Part shown: positions 1 through 13,000 of the stretch, piece by piece
Position numbering within the stretch: position 1 is the first letter of the stretch
Layout of the letters: each line of letters starts with the position of its first letter
Assembly: GCA_001953115.1 (NCBI GenBank)
Contig: LSSL01000185.1
Coordinates: 17,826 to 81,825, forward strand
DNA length: 64,000 bases
DNA from: Smittium mucronatum
Lineage: Eukaryota > Kickxellomycota > Harpellomycetes > Harpellales > Legeriomycetaceae
Direction of reading: 5' to 3'
Notes under the pieces: model-generated
Told to the model about the DNA's origin: nothing
The model's database searches: none
Seen by the model: the letters and a program-made list of their open reading frames with translations, nothing else
Translations under genes and position numbers: made by a program

Positions 1-1080
1 TAATACACTTTAAAACATTAGGTTATACAACTATTAACATACTCAAGATTCCTAAAAATTACTCTCTGTCACTACAAATTACCCTCCCCCCACAAAAAAA
101 TTCCCCCGAGGGCCTAATGGGGACACAAAAAAATTTTGGCGAAAAATGCCAATAAATTTCCAAGGGATTGAAAATTTTGGATAAATTTTTGCAAATCTGT
201 AATTCCAAAAATAAGGCTTCTGGAGATGCAAAGAAGTTGGCACCAGAAAAGTCTGCTGAGGCTGGGAGGACGAAAATGCCCAAAAATCACCCCATTCCTG
301 GTGAAATTTTCCCTTAAATTTTGCTTTTAAACGCGAATAAATCCAAAATAAGTTCACGAATTTCCGAAATTAAAAACCTCCACAACTTTTTTTGACTAAG
401 CTCCTTTCTCACACCAAATTTCTATTTGATGGAGCATGTTCCAATGACATTATAATGGGTCTAAGAGCTGCGGATAAAAACTGAGATTGATTACTTCAAA
501 CCTCTAATTCAAGAAAAATTTAACTCAGATGACTTTGAGATTACAATTCAACTTGAATCAGATTGTGAAGCATTTGTTTCAATTTAAAAAAAAAAAAATT
601 AATATCACACCCTAAACGCGAAAAATCTTCAAAAAAGGGCAAAAAACCCCCCAAAAAAACTTGCAAACAACTCAATTTCTTTGTTTTTAACGGTCAGGAG
701 CTCGAAAAAGAAACTGATAAAATTTTTTTTTTATATTGTTACAACTATAACGGATCTCAAGCTTGATTTTCAAAATATCGGACAACGTAACGGGGACTGG
801 ATGCGTGAAATTGTACTGAAATGGGCCATAAACCCAATTTTTCGGTACCAGAAATTAAAAACTTGGAAATTAAGTTAAACGCGAAGATCAGGCGCCACAA
901 AAGTCCCAAATTATGACAAATAAATCCTATCGGGCAGAAAATATCAACTTCAAATACTTCAAAATTTCTCAAAAAATTTTTATATTAAGGGTGCCCGTGT
1001 CCATCCAAATGGCCCTTAAAAACACCCCATAAATTTTGGTATGCTCAATATTTTGACGTAAAAATTTTGAAGCATAAAAT
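1..1080. other. Left-edge non-coding region, possibly the decayed 5' part of the LINE
   Basis: No gene is recognised. The stretch is less AT-rich than the deserts further right and has short poly-C and poly-A runs. The ten-base word TAAACGCGAA, or a one-base variant of it, occurs near 329, 612 and 876. It lies directly upstream of endonuclease-like LINE sequence on the same strand, so it may hold the remains of the LINE 5' end or first ORF. That is inference from position only; no conserved protein motif was found here. Confidence 0.35.
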
Positions 1081-4000
1081 CTATTAAAGAGCTGGAACTG
1101 TACCTGTACCTGTATGGTGCAAAAACCCCTCGTACTTTTTTCCTTGTAGAAAACTTCCCTCAACAAAAAGTCATACCGTTGTCGCCTGCATGGGTACACC
1201 ACAATTGAATCAAAGGCTGGTTTGAATAAAGGTTGCAGGGGGCTTCTTATATCGGTTAAAAAAAATTTAGGACTTGAACTAAGCCAGTTCAATTACGAAC
1301 CTTCATGGCTGCCCAGTGCTGTGTCTGGAACCTCCAGAACTTTCCAAAAGATAGCTCTGTTTTTTAAAAATGCCCACATACCGAGTGTGGGGGTCGGGAG
1401 CAAGCGGGCTGTAGGTCAACTCCAGGACGAATTTCAAAAAACTTCCAAAAAATTTAAATCTTTAATTTTAACTGGCGAACTGAGTATGGATGTCAATTTG
1501 GCTTCAAATTTCACCTCCAAGCTAGAAGCTGGACACCATCTAACCAAATTATTTAACCCTGTTGGCTCAATGTGGGACCAAAACACTGTTTGGTTCATGA
1601 TTGACCACATATTTTGTGCCAGGTTTAATTTCAGACCCAACAGCTGCCTTTTTTACCACAAGCTCTATCTATTCGACCACATGTTGGTATCTGCGGCTTG
1701 TATTTCGACTGCCTGAAATTTTTTTAAAAAAATTAAAAAATCAACACTTCAAAATTGCCATTAATTAATGGAAAATTAATCAACAGCAACCGATTTGTGG
1801 TAATAAGTACCTAAAACTCGAGTCTAAAAGAGCTGTGCTCTGGGCTCCTGGAAATTTTCTGTGGTGAAAACATTCGAATGTTTGCAGTTTCTACCCCCGG
1901 AGACTACCATTCAGCTTTCTTGTCAGCAAAAACACTCCGGAAAATCAAAATCCGCAAAAATATTTTCAAAAAATTTAAAAAAAATAAAATGCTCAAAATA
2001 GATTTCGCAATAGCCAAATCGGTCTCTTTGGACTCAATTCGAGCGGATCAAAAGATAAAATACCAAAAAAAAAGATAAGATTGACTTCCAAACAATTATC
2101 CGAGAATAATTCCAAATTTATATAGCTTTTTATTAAATATAGCACCGGAAAGGCAATTAAAAGTTTGGAAAATGTCCCGGTGTATGATTAAAACATAAAT
2201 ATAATTACTGATAATAAAAAAGTTAATGGATAGCTGATTAATCACTTTGGTGGATTGACCATGGATAAAACAGGAAATATTCCAAGTATCTCCATGTGGG
2301 AAATTATGTTGCATATTGAAATAGACTACCTCTCAGGGTGTGAAAGACATATTCATTTGTAAGAAATCAATACTGCGCTTAGTGATAAACATAACAACAA
2401 GGCTTCAGGATCCGATGGCATACCTAGTGAGGTATGGAAATCGGTCATGGGGTGGAAGACTCTGACCTCGAATTTTGCAAAACCCATTAAAAAAATTATA
2501 AATATGATGTAATAATCAAGAGATAAACTACTGGATATGACAACCGGGACAGTATTAATTTTTCCCAAAACTGGAGATATAATGGACCCAGATAACTACA
2601 GAAAATATAACTTATTCCGACTCTAACTAAGCTATTGGACAGGAATTTAACTAAAATTTATCAAAAATTGGTAAAAAATATGGTCTTATAGCCAAGGAAC
2701 GGACTGGCTTCAAAAATTTAGATTAATGCACCGCTCAGGTAACCACTCTCTACGAAATTATCAAAAGACTGAAAATTAAAATCTTAAAAACGTGGATATG
2801 CTAATTAGAATATAGCAATATATATGATAGTGTACCCCACATGTCACTACTGCACAAGCTGATATATATATAGGGATCAGTTTAAAACTTTTTGAAATCA
2901 TCAACGAGCTATACTGAAACCCAAAGATATCTTTCAGTGTCGGGGATGAGATATTACCTCCTTCAAAATATCTCAGTGGGGTTCTCCAAGGATTTCTAGC
3001 GTCACCTATTCTATTCTATTTCTACATTAATGATATTTTTAAAGATATAATAGGAGTAGAAGTGCCCGTACTAAATAAAAAAAGCCAATTGCCGCTTTTT
3101 GCTGATGATTCTGTCCTACTGAGCGGTTCTAAATAAGACTTATAAATTTCATTATATGTTATTACCGACTGTTCTGGCGTCTGGGAAATAAAAAAAAATG
3201 CCAAAAAATGTGGAACAATGGATATAGACTCCGGTCGGCCAAATAACCCAACTATACAAAGAAAAACTATAGCTATTGCAGATTTGTACCAATATTTGGG
3301 ATATATTTTTAATAGCCAATGGAACGTCAAGTATACTATCAAGCAAAATAAAACCAAGGTTTCCTATATTTTTTTGAGTAATATGGATTTTTAAAAAATT
3401 CTGATGTGCTGAAAGCACTGAAGGTCAAATTCATCAACTCCTTTCAAATTCCAATTGGCTGATAATGAAGAGAGACATTCTTTATTATCGGGGTTAGGTG
3501 CAAGCCCATCCAAACATAAATAGATATATCAATAATATTAGTATCTAAAGTTGATCGGAAAGCTCTATGGATCGAATTAGGGAAAAATTAGAAATAAAAA
3601 TCGGTATTAATCAGGAAAAGTACCACATATGAGCTTGATTACCTCAAATGGCTGACCTCTAAAACATGGATATCTGATTTAATAAAAAAATCATCCCATT
3701 GCAAAAAAATCCACCTGAGTATCTGACAACTCCATATGGATAAAAAAATATTGCGAAAAAAATGAAGCTGAGAAAACTGTGATGTCATTGCCGAAAGAAA
3801 ATATAAAAGTAAAGGAATCTGGATCAACCTCATTTTCATGTACCCTGAGCAGAAATTTATTCTCCAAGACATGGAAAAAATGCGAATAGGTAGCATCTGG
3901 GCTGTACAGAGGCAGGAAAACTCAAAAATATTTTCGTCCCCGCTGCAGTTGGTATGCATCAGAGACTGTTGACTACATACTTCTCGAATGTAACCGATGG

Positions 4001-4345
4001 CATTCGATCATATCACAGACAATCGGAGGGTTTTTGGCCACACCTATAGGAAATTTTCGAGAAATTTTTTTTCTCAAGCGATGAATTTCGGTTGGAGAAT
4101 GTTGGTAAACTCCTTGGAGACGAGCCTAAACAATCTTTGGGCCGACTTATCGCTGGGACCTCTGGTCCAAATTTCGAGTTGGAGACAGCTGAGGTTTTTG
4201 GATGGCATCCATGTTGCCCAATAACTTGTACTAAAAAGTATAAGCGAATAACCAACACCCTTGACCCAATTACCAGTGGGTACGGAGCCTCTAGAACAAT
4301 GAGGGGGTGTAGGGTGAGATATTTTTCGAAAATTTGTTAATTTTT
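1081..4345 (+). mobile_element. Degenerate non-LTR retrotransposon (LINE) with APE endonuclease, reverse transcriptase and C-terminal zinc-knuckle remnants
   Basis: Three conserved blocks lie in the expected order on the plus strand. At about 1147-1716 an open stretch reads like an APE-type endonuclease: GCRGLLISVKKNL, LILTGELSMDVN (family form LLxGDFNxD) and a MIDHIFC block (family form SxIDHI). At about 2150-3140 are reverse transcriptase motifs: NNKASGSDGIPSEVWK, a FPKTGD..DPDNYRK block, ERTGFKN, YDSVPHMSLLHKL and LPLFADDSVLL, the last being the catalytic YADD-type motif. At about 3840-3990 comes YPEQKFILQDMEKMR, then SETVDYILLECNRWHS, the typical C-terminal CCHC-like knuckle. Many in-frame stops and frame changes show it is dead. 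The tail after 4230 resembles two other LINE ends in this window, at 59598-59730 and 63290-63934. The 5' limit is uncertain. Confidence 0.85.
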
Positions 4346-5628
4346 TTAAGATTTTTTAAGTGTGTTTTGTACTATTTTTATACTGTTTAAATAAACACTC
4401 AGAGAAAAAAGAACATTTTAAATATTTAAGGTGCTAGCTGAGAAAAGAAGGCTCTTCTTAATTTTTAATTTTAGCAGCTGTTATTGATGATAGATTGATA
4501 TATTGTAATTATGGCTGATGTTAAATATATATATAATGAGCGTATAGTTGGATAAAGGTCTAGAAAAGATGAATGTGCACAGGAAACACACTCAGCTATC
4601 TGCCACTGTTTGCTTTTTAACTTGAATCAATTGCGGCTAATGTTTGAAATTTGCATGATACAAAAAAAAAAAGAACTTTAGCTATATTTTAGTTTTTTGG
4701 GTCCGAATTTGCTTGGTTAATAAAAAAAGAGGGTTGTGATGGGTCCGAGGAAATGGATTCTCTAGGGACACATATTCTGATACTTCCTCAAATAAATAGT
4801 CTCTATTATCTGTATTTGTTGGACAAGTTTGACCATAACATTATTCAAAGCAGACATTGGCTGTACAATGTTTTGACAAAAATTTCCATCAAGTCTAGTG
4901 GGCGTATCTCAAATATAATACATCATGAATTACACGGCATGTATCAATAATACAACTCATTACATAAAATAGAAAAAACCAACCGATAATTGGGTTACTA
5001 TCGGCGTTGTTTTTATAAATTGGTAATTGTATAGGCTAAAAGGAAAATAGTTATCTTAACGCATTTGGGCCATTTAATTGGTGAATATGAAAGTAGAAAA
5101 GACGTAACTGACTAATTAAAAGTGGGTTTGAGCGCAAGAAACAGAGCTATGGCCACAATCCGATGCAATAAAGTGTAAATATATGCCGGAATTGGAAACT
5201 GCAGAATAAAAGCGATTTGCCAGAAATCAAACAAATGTATTTTTTGGGAACAAAATAGCTAATCAGCTTGGCATTAATGTGGTTAAATCAGGCAAATCAG
5301 ATTAACTTTGATTCACTAGCAAGTTTGTCTATTTGTTGTTTTAAAGTAATGGATCGCACTTTCAATTGGGTAGATAGTAGCTGAGTAGGTCTGTTTGAGT
5401 TAAAAATAACGCAATCTTATTCAGGTGATGGTGATGGTGGTGGTGGAGTTTGCGGGTGTATTAGAAAAAACTGTGTTTCCCCTCAATAGGCAAACAGACC
5501 CAAGAACTCAACACTACTCCTATTACAGCCTTATCCTATTTCTGTATCTCTTTAATTTTGTTTTTTTAAAATTGAAATTGCCAACCAAGCGTGTATAACA
5601 GTCATTCAGACCATACTCAGTCACCCAA
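4346..5628. other. Intergenic region upstream of the ANTH-domain gene
   Basis: No protein-coding or RNA gene is recognised. The sequence is AT-rich with short T runs and should contain the promoter of the downstream endocytic adaptor. The stretch from about 5450 to 5628 is moderately pyrimidine-rich, as upstream of the kelch gene. No TATA box or binding site can be named with confidence. Confidence 0.5.
5424..5446. repeat. Short GGT/GAT trinucleotide repeat
   Basis: A 23-bp run of GGTGAT and GGT units about 180 bp before the start codon of the ANTH gene. It is a simple sequence repeat with no visible function. Confidence 0.8.
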
Positions 5629-8271
5629 ATGGAGAAGGCTATCCTTAAAGCTACTCGGAAGGATCTTAATCATCCGAAGCTCAAACATGTTGAAGGTTTG
5701 TCCCATTTATTCCTTCTAGCTCTAGCCTAGGGCTTCTTTGATTTTTTTTGTAAACTACTTTTAGAATTGATTAATATCAGTTGGTCCGGAATGTCTGTTG
5801 GTTCATTCTTCATCCAAATTCAGGACAGAATTTGTACTTATAATTGGATGGTATTTATCATTACATTATAAAACCATTTCTTTTTCGCATTTAATTAAGC
5901 ACTACTTTTTACCATACCAAAGGTGGCCATGAAAAGTCTGATTTTAGTCCATATTTTGATGCATGAAGGAAATGGTCCTGCTATTTATGAATACGTAACC
6001 CAAATGCCTTCGGTTTTGGATCTATCTAAATTCCGTGATAAGAGCGGCACTCTTGGTATTATCCTCTTCCTTAACTTCATTTTCATCATATTTTCTTTAT
6101 ATATTTGAATTTGCTTCCTGAGATCTTCGATATACTTTGCCTGTATTTCTATTAGGCGTCGAACAATCTAGAAATATCAAATTGTATGCTTCATACTTGA
6201 GAGATAAATCATTCGCTTTCAAAACCGTAAATATCGATTTTGTTCTTCAGAAGCGGAACAAAAACTCCCAAATTTATTCTAAAACTATCTCTGACCCCAA
6301 GCTACTCCTCGTTGAATTAACTACCGTACAAAAGCAACTCCATTCTCTCCTGAAATGCCAGGTATAATATTCAAATTCTCTGTTCTCTGTTTTTTTACTT
6401 TTTTTAAAAAAAAAAATTAATTTTTATGGAGCTTATTTCTGCAATTTTTTTTTTACAGTCTTCATTTTTTTTAAAAAAATTAGTTTGAGCCTGAATCTTT
6501 AAATAACGAAGTCACTTTTTCTATGTTTCGATATTGTTTGCGAGATATGCTCAAACTCTTCCAAACCATGAATGAAGGTGCCATTAAAACTCTTTCCATA
6601 TTTTTTGACCTACCCGAGGTTGATATGAGTAGAGCCCTCGATCTCTATAAAAGATTTGTTAAACTCGTTGAAAGAACCAACGAGTACCTTGAGGAATCAC
6701 GTAGATTTGAACCCCTTCTCGGCTTTACCATTCCCGAACTTTTACATGCCCCTACAACTCTTGTAGGAACATTAGAAGAACACTTGAAATTAAATGACAA
6801 AGAGAAGGCCATTGCTTCCAAGGAAATTAAAGAGTACAAAAGAAAGACCATAAACGGCGCTGCAATGCTTAAACAAGCTTCTAGTTCAGGTACCACTGGT
6901 GTTAGCATGAAGAAGCAAAATTCTGGCTTAAACGCTACCGGCTCTATTTTACAAAAGAGGAAACCTTTAAGCAACATCAAATATTCTCCAGAACCCAACT
7001 CTGCTGCCCCACCTGTACCCAACAGACCTTCTGCCAACTCTTCTTCCCCTCCCTCAAATATACAGAACAATTCCAATAATCAATCTACCGACAACCTTAT
7101 TGACTTTTTTTCTAACATTGATGATAGCATCAATCACACCTCTCCAACTAATAACTACAGCAATAACCAGGCCACCTTCGCTCCAAATAATAATTACTTG
7201 AATAATCCGGATCAAATGAATTTCACCGTAAACCTGCTTCAGGACCGCAATAGTAAATATTTTGTCGATGCTCAGAATGATATAAATCCCATGATCCAAA
7301 ATACAGTCTCTAACACTATGTCCACTGCAGTTTCTAATCCAAATTATCAAACTCCAGCTACAATCAACTCTAATAATCCATACTCCAACATGCCTGCCTT
7401 TAGCAGCCAGAACTCCTCATTACAACAGCAGGTCAGCCATAACACCCCATTCCAACAACAAATTGTTCAAAATACTCCCTTCCAACAACAGATTACTCAA
7501 AATACCCAGTTCCAGCAACAAACAACTCCAAACACTCCCTTCCAGCAACAAACAACTCAAATCGCTCCGTTCTTACCACAATCAAGCCAAAATACTTCTC
7601 TCCAGCAATCCAGCCAAAATAGCTTTTCTGCTCTTTCATCAAATACTCCCTTTAACCAAGCTCCAATGCAGCAATTTAACTCGCAAAGTAGTCAACTATC
7701 CTCTCAAACAGGATTCACCAATTCTAACTCTATGAATAGCGGCACCGCATTGGCGAGCTCCGGATTCTCTTTTAATCCCGTGATGGCATCACCAGCTGCA
7801 GATACTAGTTTTGGAGCGCACAGTAGTATTGGTGTCAACAACCCTTTCAAAAATCAGCAGACTCAACAACAGATTCAACAGCCTACTCAGTACAGTTCCA
7901 TGAATTCTGGAATCACAAATAACCAGCCGATCGATATGTTCGGGAATAACCCTTCCCTTTTCCAATCAAATCCCCAGCCACAAATGTCGGACTTGAACAG
8001 TGTTATGGGGAGCATGCAGATTAGCAGTAGCAACCCATTCAGTGGTGCAAACATTGCACCATCAAATAGCCAAGCATCTATCTCCAGCAACCCGTTTGCT
8101 CTCCAAAGCTCAAGCTATTCAGGTGGCAACCCAAACAGCAATTCACCATTCGGCGCTTTGAACACGGCCACATCCAGCCAAAACATGAACTTTACCCAGG
8201 TATCAGCAACGGGCACGCAAGGTAGCGCAGGAGCAAATGCTAACTTTGCCAATTTTCAGCTATTCAACTAG
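5629..8271 (+). CDS. ANTH-domain clathrin adaptor, AP180/CALM (Yap1801/1802) family
   Basis: Five exons: 5629-5695, 5765-5850, 5923-6055, 6156-6361, 6484-8271; about 759 residues. Introns are 69, 72, 100 and 122 bp with GT/AG ends, and all phases match. Residues 1 to about 275 form the ANTH domain, which binds PI(4,5)P2 at the plasma membrane: MEKAILKATRKDLNHPK at the start, TYNWMVAMKSLILVHILM, LSKFRDKSG, then DLYKRFVKLVERTNEYLEE. The remainder is Gln/Asn/Ser-rich and disordered. It carries three NPF motifs near residues 617, 681 and 700, which bind EH domains in Ede1/Eps15-type proteins, and an NLIDFF segment near residue 370 that may be a clathrin box. The family couples cargo such as synaptobrevin to clathrin coats. 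The start is set by homology to the family N-terminus; it converges on CBF5, with 149 bp between the stops. Confidence 0.93.
7441..7620 (+). repeat. Coding tandem repeat: 10-residue NTPFQQQxxQ units in the adaptor tail
   Basis: Six consecutive 30-bp units from about residue 484 encode variants of NTPFQQQIVQ. The first four are clear (NTPFQQQIVQ, NTPFQQQITQ, NTQFQQQTTP, NTPFQQQTTQ); the fifth and sixth are degenerate. Such repeats in the unstructured tail of AP180-type adaptors probably expanded by slippage. The TPF core resembles the NPF motif, but weak EH-domain binding by it would be inference. Confidence 0.85.
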
Positions 8272-8420
8272 AGTTTAATAGGATTTTATTTTCAAAAATG
8301 AGTGTAACTAGTTTTACGGGTCATTATTATTATTAATAAAAAGCTAGAAGAAATAAAAGAGGAAATAGTATGTTTGATCTTTTTTAGAATTTTTTTTTTT
8401 AAAAAGAGGAAATAATCTAA
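8272..8420. terminator. Shared 3' intergenic region between convergent genes
   Basis: Only 149 bp separate the two convergent stop codons. A plus-strand TTAATAAAAAGC near 8333 and further AATAAA-like text give plausible polyadenylation signals for the adaptor. T-rich tracts near 8390 could serve as signal-rich sequence for the opposite gene. The transcripts' 3' ends probably abut or overlap. Confidence 0.45.
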
Positions 8421-10087
8421 CTATTCTTTTTTAGATTTTTTTTTCTCCTTTTTCTCCTTCTTTTCCTTTTTCAATTTTTTTCTTTCTTCTTTGGATAATT
8501 TGGGCTCGTCAGATTCGGATCCGGACGATGGTTTGCTGCGTTTTTTATCTTTTTTGTCCTTTTTGGGTTCTTCAACAGTTTCGGTAACTGGGCTAGAGAC
8601 GACAGCGGGTTTAGCATCTTGAGCTACAGTGGAAGTGGTAGCTTCAGGATCGTTGTAGTCGTTATAAGATTTTGTCCAACTTTCAGGGGTGTTCTCATTC
8701 TTCTTTCCAAACTTATCCAACTTGCCAGACTTGATGAGCTTCTTCTTTTCAAGGGCTTTGGGACCAAGACCCCACTTTCTAGGGTAGGTGTCGCGTTCCA
8801 TGATAACACGTTTGATCTTGGCGACGACTCCGTGGTCGCAAGTGGCCATAATAGAAGTAGACATCATGGCAATGGCAAGAGCAATGGCTTCACCCTTAGT
8901 AGTCATGAGGACGATTTCATCACCGATCTCGATATCGGACTCGTAGCGGAGCAAACCTGGAATCATCATTTTAGCACCGTAGCAGATAGCATTGACGGCG
9001 GAATCCTTGACAACAACGCGTTTGTAGTTGACGAGCAGCCATTCGAGGGGACGGATGACGCGGCGGAGGTACGATTCATCGCGGGTGTTATCGTACTGGT
9101 ACTGGGCATCGAGGACATCGTGCATGGTCATCAAATTATCGTTTTCGCTGAGGGCACCAGATCTAACACGACGGAGTTCTTGCATGTGACCACCAACACC
9201 GAGGAGGAGACCCAAGTGGACGCATAAAGTACGGATATATGTACCAGCTTCACAACTAACATGGAAAATAGCGAGCTTGCGCTTGTTATCGAATTCAATA
9301 AGATCAGAGCTGTAAATCGTGCGAACTCTTAGTTGTCTCTTGACGGCACTGATAAGGGGTGGGCGCTGGAACAAAGCACCAGTGAGGGTGGATACGGCAC
9401 GAGACAGATCAGATTCGTTGGGGATGATGTCATGAAGACGGAGGACACAGACGTATTCTTTGCCTGCACTTTGTTGGGACTTTACTAAACGGGTGGCACG
9501 GTCAATGCATACGATCAAACAACCAGTTACTTTTGGATCGAGTGTTCCTGAATGACCAGTCTTTTCGACTCTCAATATTTTTTTGATCCAAGCGACAACC
9601 TCGTGAGAAGATGGGTTTGATGGTTTGTCAAGATTTATTACACCATACCTAAAAAAAAGAAAGAAATTTGATTTATTATTAGTATTGGAATTTAGGATTC
9701 ATGTAACATTAGTACATGTCCAAAGACAAACAATGAAGGAAAAAAAATATGTGATAACTTACTTGATATATGTAGATAAATCTCTTTTAAGTGGGGTAGT
9801 ACCAGTAGGAATGGGAGTATAATGGCCGGTTCGAACATTTAGCTTTTCATAATTCTACAAACATTAAAATGAATAGATCAAAAGTTAGGAGATCTGACGT
9901 AAATTAAAAAGAATTTTCTTTCGGTCAAACGATAAAAAGAAATCAAGGGCTAAAGGGATTTAAAATTCTTATGGGATTGTAAGAAAATAATGAAATAAAC
10001 AAGTACCTTCAAGAGATATGGCCAATCGGAAGTATCAAGAGGCCTGGTGGTATCCTCGGGTTTGATGAAGTGAGCGTCAGAACTCAT
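8421..10087 (-). CDS. CBF5: H/ACA snoRNP pseudouridine synthase Cbf5/dyskerin
   Basis: Three minus-strand exons: 10087-10007, 9854-9763, 9648-8421; introns of 152 and 114 bp with matching phases; about 466 residues, close to the 483 of yeast Cbf5. It is the catalytic subunit of H/ACA ribonucleoproteins and converts uridine to pseudouridine in rRNA and snRNA in the nucleolus. The TruB-type catalytic block reads [19 protein letters not shown] then [12 protein letters not shown]. The catalytic aspartate is residue 95, the same number as in yeast Cbf5. A PUA RNA-binding domain covers about residues 272-347, followed by [12 protein letters not shown], a family hallmark. The tail from about residue 415 is rich in KKD/KKE, as in yeast. 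The start is chosen at [10 protein letters not shown] because the first exon ends in DWPYLLK, which matches the family N-terminus. Confidence 0.97.
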
Positions 10088-13000
10088 ATTTAAATCTTTA
10101 TATAAAGGATACAGATAATCAAAATATAAGTAAAAGAAAAGCAAAAATAGATTTCAAACTTTGCTTCAGTTATAAGAATTTAATGAGTCTAATGCAAGAA
10201 CCGTTTTAGGTGCTTGGTTGATTTGATTCCTCTATCCCTTTTTTAATAAAATTTTTTTTTTTAGTTTTTTTTCAAAAACAACATCAAAATCTATTCGCTA
10301 TATTGAACCATATGATTTGGCCATTCTTTCCTCAGCCGATCCATAAAAGGGCAGCATAATACTGCTTTTTTTTTTTTTTGCAGAAAATAATTTAAATCTA
10401 TTTTTGTAAAAAAAATTTTCTCAATTTTGTTTTTTAATTCTGCTAATTCATGTGCCACTGTCCAATGGTTGAAATGAGATCAGATAAAATGTGTGATTAG
10501 TGGTTGAAAATAGCATGATCTGAGGGTTTCAGTCTCTTTAAAAGATTAATTCTGGTAATCTATTCGCCTGAAACGATATAAGCCAATATTGCTAATTTAT
10601 TTGGCTGGGTGATGGAGATTAATGATTTAAGCCCACACAGATTTCCTTGAGCACGCGACCCAAAAGGTGCAGAGCTGCCAGGAGAAATGGATCGATTAGA
10701 GAAAGCTTCATTCTCTTGTAGAGTGAAAATCTGCTGGCATTTAACATTCTTCAATTTTATTCATAATATATTTTTTAAAATCTCAGGTCAAAAATTAATT
10801 GTATTTAGAGTTATTTCATAAAAACACTCACCTCTATGAATTATTTTTCAGTGTTTCATTATCAGTGATATTATGTTTTAAATATAAACACCTTAATTTA
10901 ATGCACCCCCTTTGAATCAGCCTTCTTATCATATTATGTGGGTGCAAAATTCACCATAGTGTCAAGGTGAATTTGAGAATTATTATCCAAGTTATTCGCA
11001 GTACTATTATTGATTAAAGCCAAAAAAATGCCTATATATGGCTTAAATTAGCTGTATCAAATCCATGAATTTGATATAAAGATTAAATTGGCCGGAAATT
11101 GCACGCAACTTATCGATAATCTAGAGGTTTAATCGGCATCCAAAAATCTTTAGATTAGACCCAAATTTCTTTGCGTCATCTTTACAACTTTTTTTTTATT
11201 AAGAAAAAGTATCCTCTATTTTTTAATTTGAGGGATATTCGACGGATCGAACTCTTCGTAAATTTTTTTCTTTTTTTTTTTTGAGCGAGTATATTGTAAT
11301 ATGAATCAATGGATCACATCTCATAGATATAGTATAACGGTAAAAAGTAAAAATAAACAAACATCTTCTCCAAAAACTATGTTCTAACCTGCAAGGATGC
11401 CCTTTAAATTTTTCAATTTGATGGTATACAAATCTGCCAGATCATAAGCACCCCCAAATTATTATTCTTAACAAGATACAACAGAATGGTTTCAATTGGT
11501 AATGAATTGGGTGTTATGTATTATGCGGATTCAATGAAAAGGCATTATAATCAAGCTCTAATTATAAAAAAGAGATATTTTTCGTTTTTTAATTTTTTCA
11601 TAGATAAAGCTATTAAAACATAACCTATTAAGAAGGTAAAATGATTTGCATGATAATGATTTTTTTAACTCTTTAAAAAGTACTTGAAGAAAAAAAAATT
11701 GATTATCAAAAGATGTCAATTATAAATATCAATAATAAAACCAACCATTTTCTAGATATTCTTGTATCTGTTCTCATCCCTCTAAATTAATTCTTTATTT
11801 TCTATGGTTCTGTCGGGAAACAATCCAAGAATTTTTGCAATCTGGCAGATATTTTTTATGAGAAAATGTATCACACCCCTCAAAGTTGGATAAATTTGTT
11901 TTTATACATTTTTACTTTGAGTATATAACACCCATACTATTATTGGGAAATGATATTAAAATTCTGTGTATATTTGTTACACAAGGTATATCAAATTTTA
12001 CTTGGTTTTTTTTTACTTTTAAAAAAACATTAATAACCACTATTTTAAATAGAATCTTATTATAGTGAAATGGCTCTAAATTTTTTTTTTCATTTTTAAA
12101 ATAAAACTAAATCGGATCTTTCAAAAGTTTTATATGAAATTATATCTATTTTTTATCTATTTTTGCTTTAATATTTAACTTTTTTCGAGATAGTAGCTTA
12201 CCAATAAAAAAATATATTTCCTAAGTAAACCATTTTCAAAACATTTAGGCAGTTTGGAAGATTAGTTTAAATCCGCAATAGAAAAAAAAGCTTGGTTTTA
12301 CTTATTCATCTATCAAGAAGATACCACCAAAGTCCTTTAATTAAAAATAACATGATAGTATGTGACCTGATATTTTCAAAACAAAAATCTAACTTTTTTA
12401 AAAAAACTTATATATTATTGTTAAATATGAAATCGATATCATAACATGAAATTAGGTGATCTTAAAAAAAAAATTAATATAGATATGTTAAATTTATACC
12501 TTAGATTAAAATCTAATTTATATAATCATGGAATATTATTTTTTAGAAAAAAGTATTTAAAAAAAGTTTTTTTTAGATATTTTTTTTAGTCTAGTAACTT
12601 TATTCTATCGTGTAAACCTCTGGTCCCTTTTAGCAAAGCAAGTCATAAATAATAATCTTAAATATAATATCAAATCCCATCCAAGAAAGTTTAAATATAA
12701 TGACTACCAAAGCCTACTTTATTTAACCACTCTAAATTGAAATTGATCTAAAATAAGCAAATAAATATTAAAAAAGCAAATTCGATATCTATTTTTTATC
12801 CACATAGACTAAATCAAAAATTATTATGTATAAAAATATTATCGCTAGAAATATTTTTGAATTGTAAAAAAACCTTTTTTTTTTATGGCCCCAGATTCTC
12901 TTATTATATAGTATTTAATTTCACCCGATAAAAAATGGCAGGAAACTGAAACTTTCGGCTAAAAAAAAAAAATCTTTTTAAAATTCTTCAGCATCAACAT

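Noticed and set aside
59..357. Overlapping minus-strand frames of 74 and 92 codons at the left edge
   Set aside because: They overlap each other in different frames, are rich in F, S and K, and show no conserved motif.
8619..9227. 202-codon open frame opposite CBF5
   Set aside because: It is antisense to the conserved TruB/PUA coding sequence and has no motif of its own.
10560..10754. 64-codon minus-strand frame upstream of CBF5
   Set aside because: Single short frame without domain or homologous copy; it lies in the expected promoter region.
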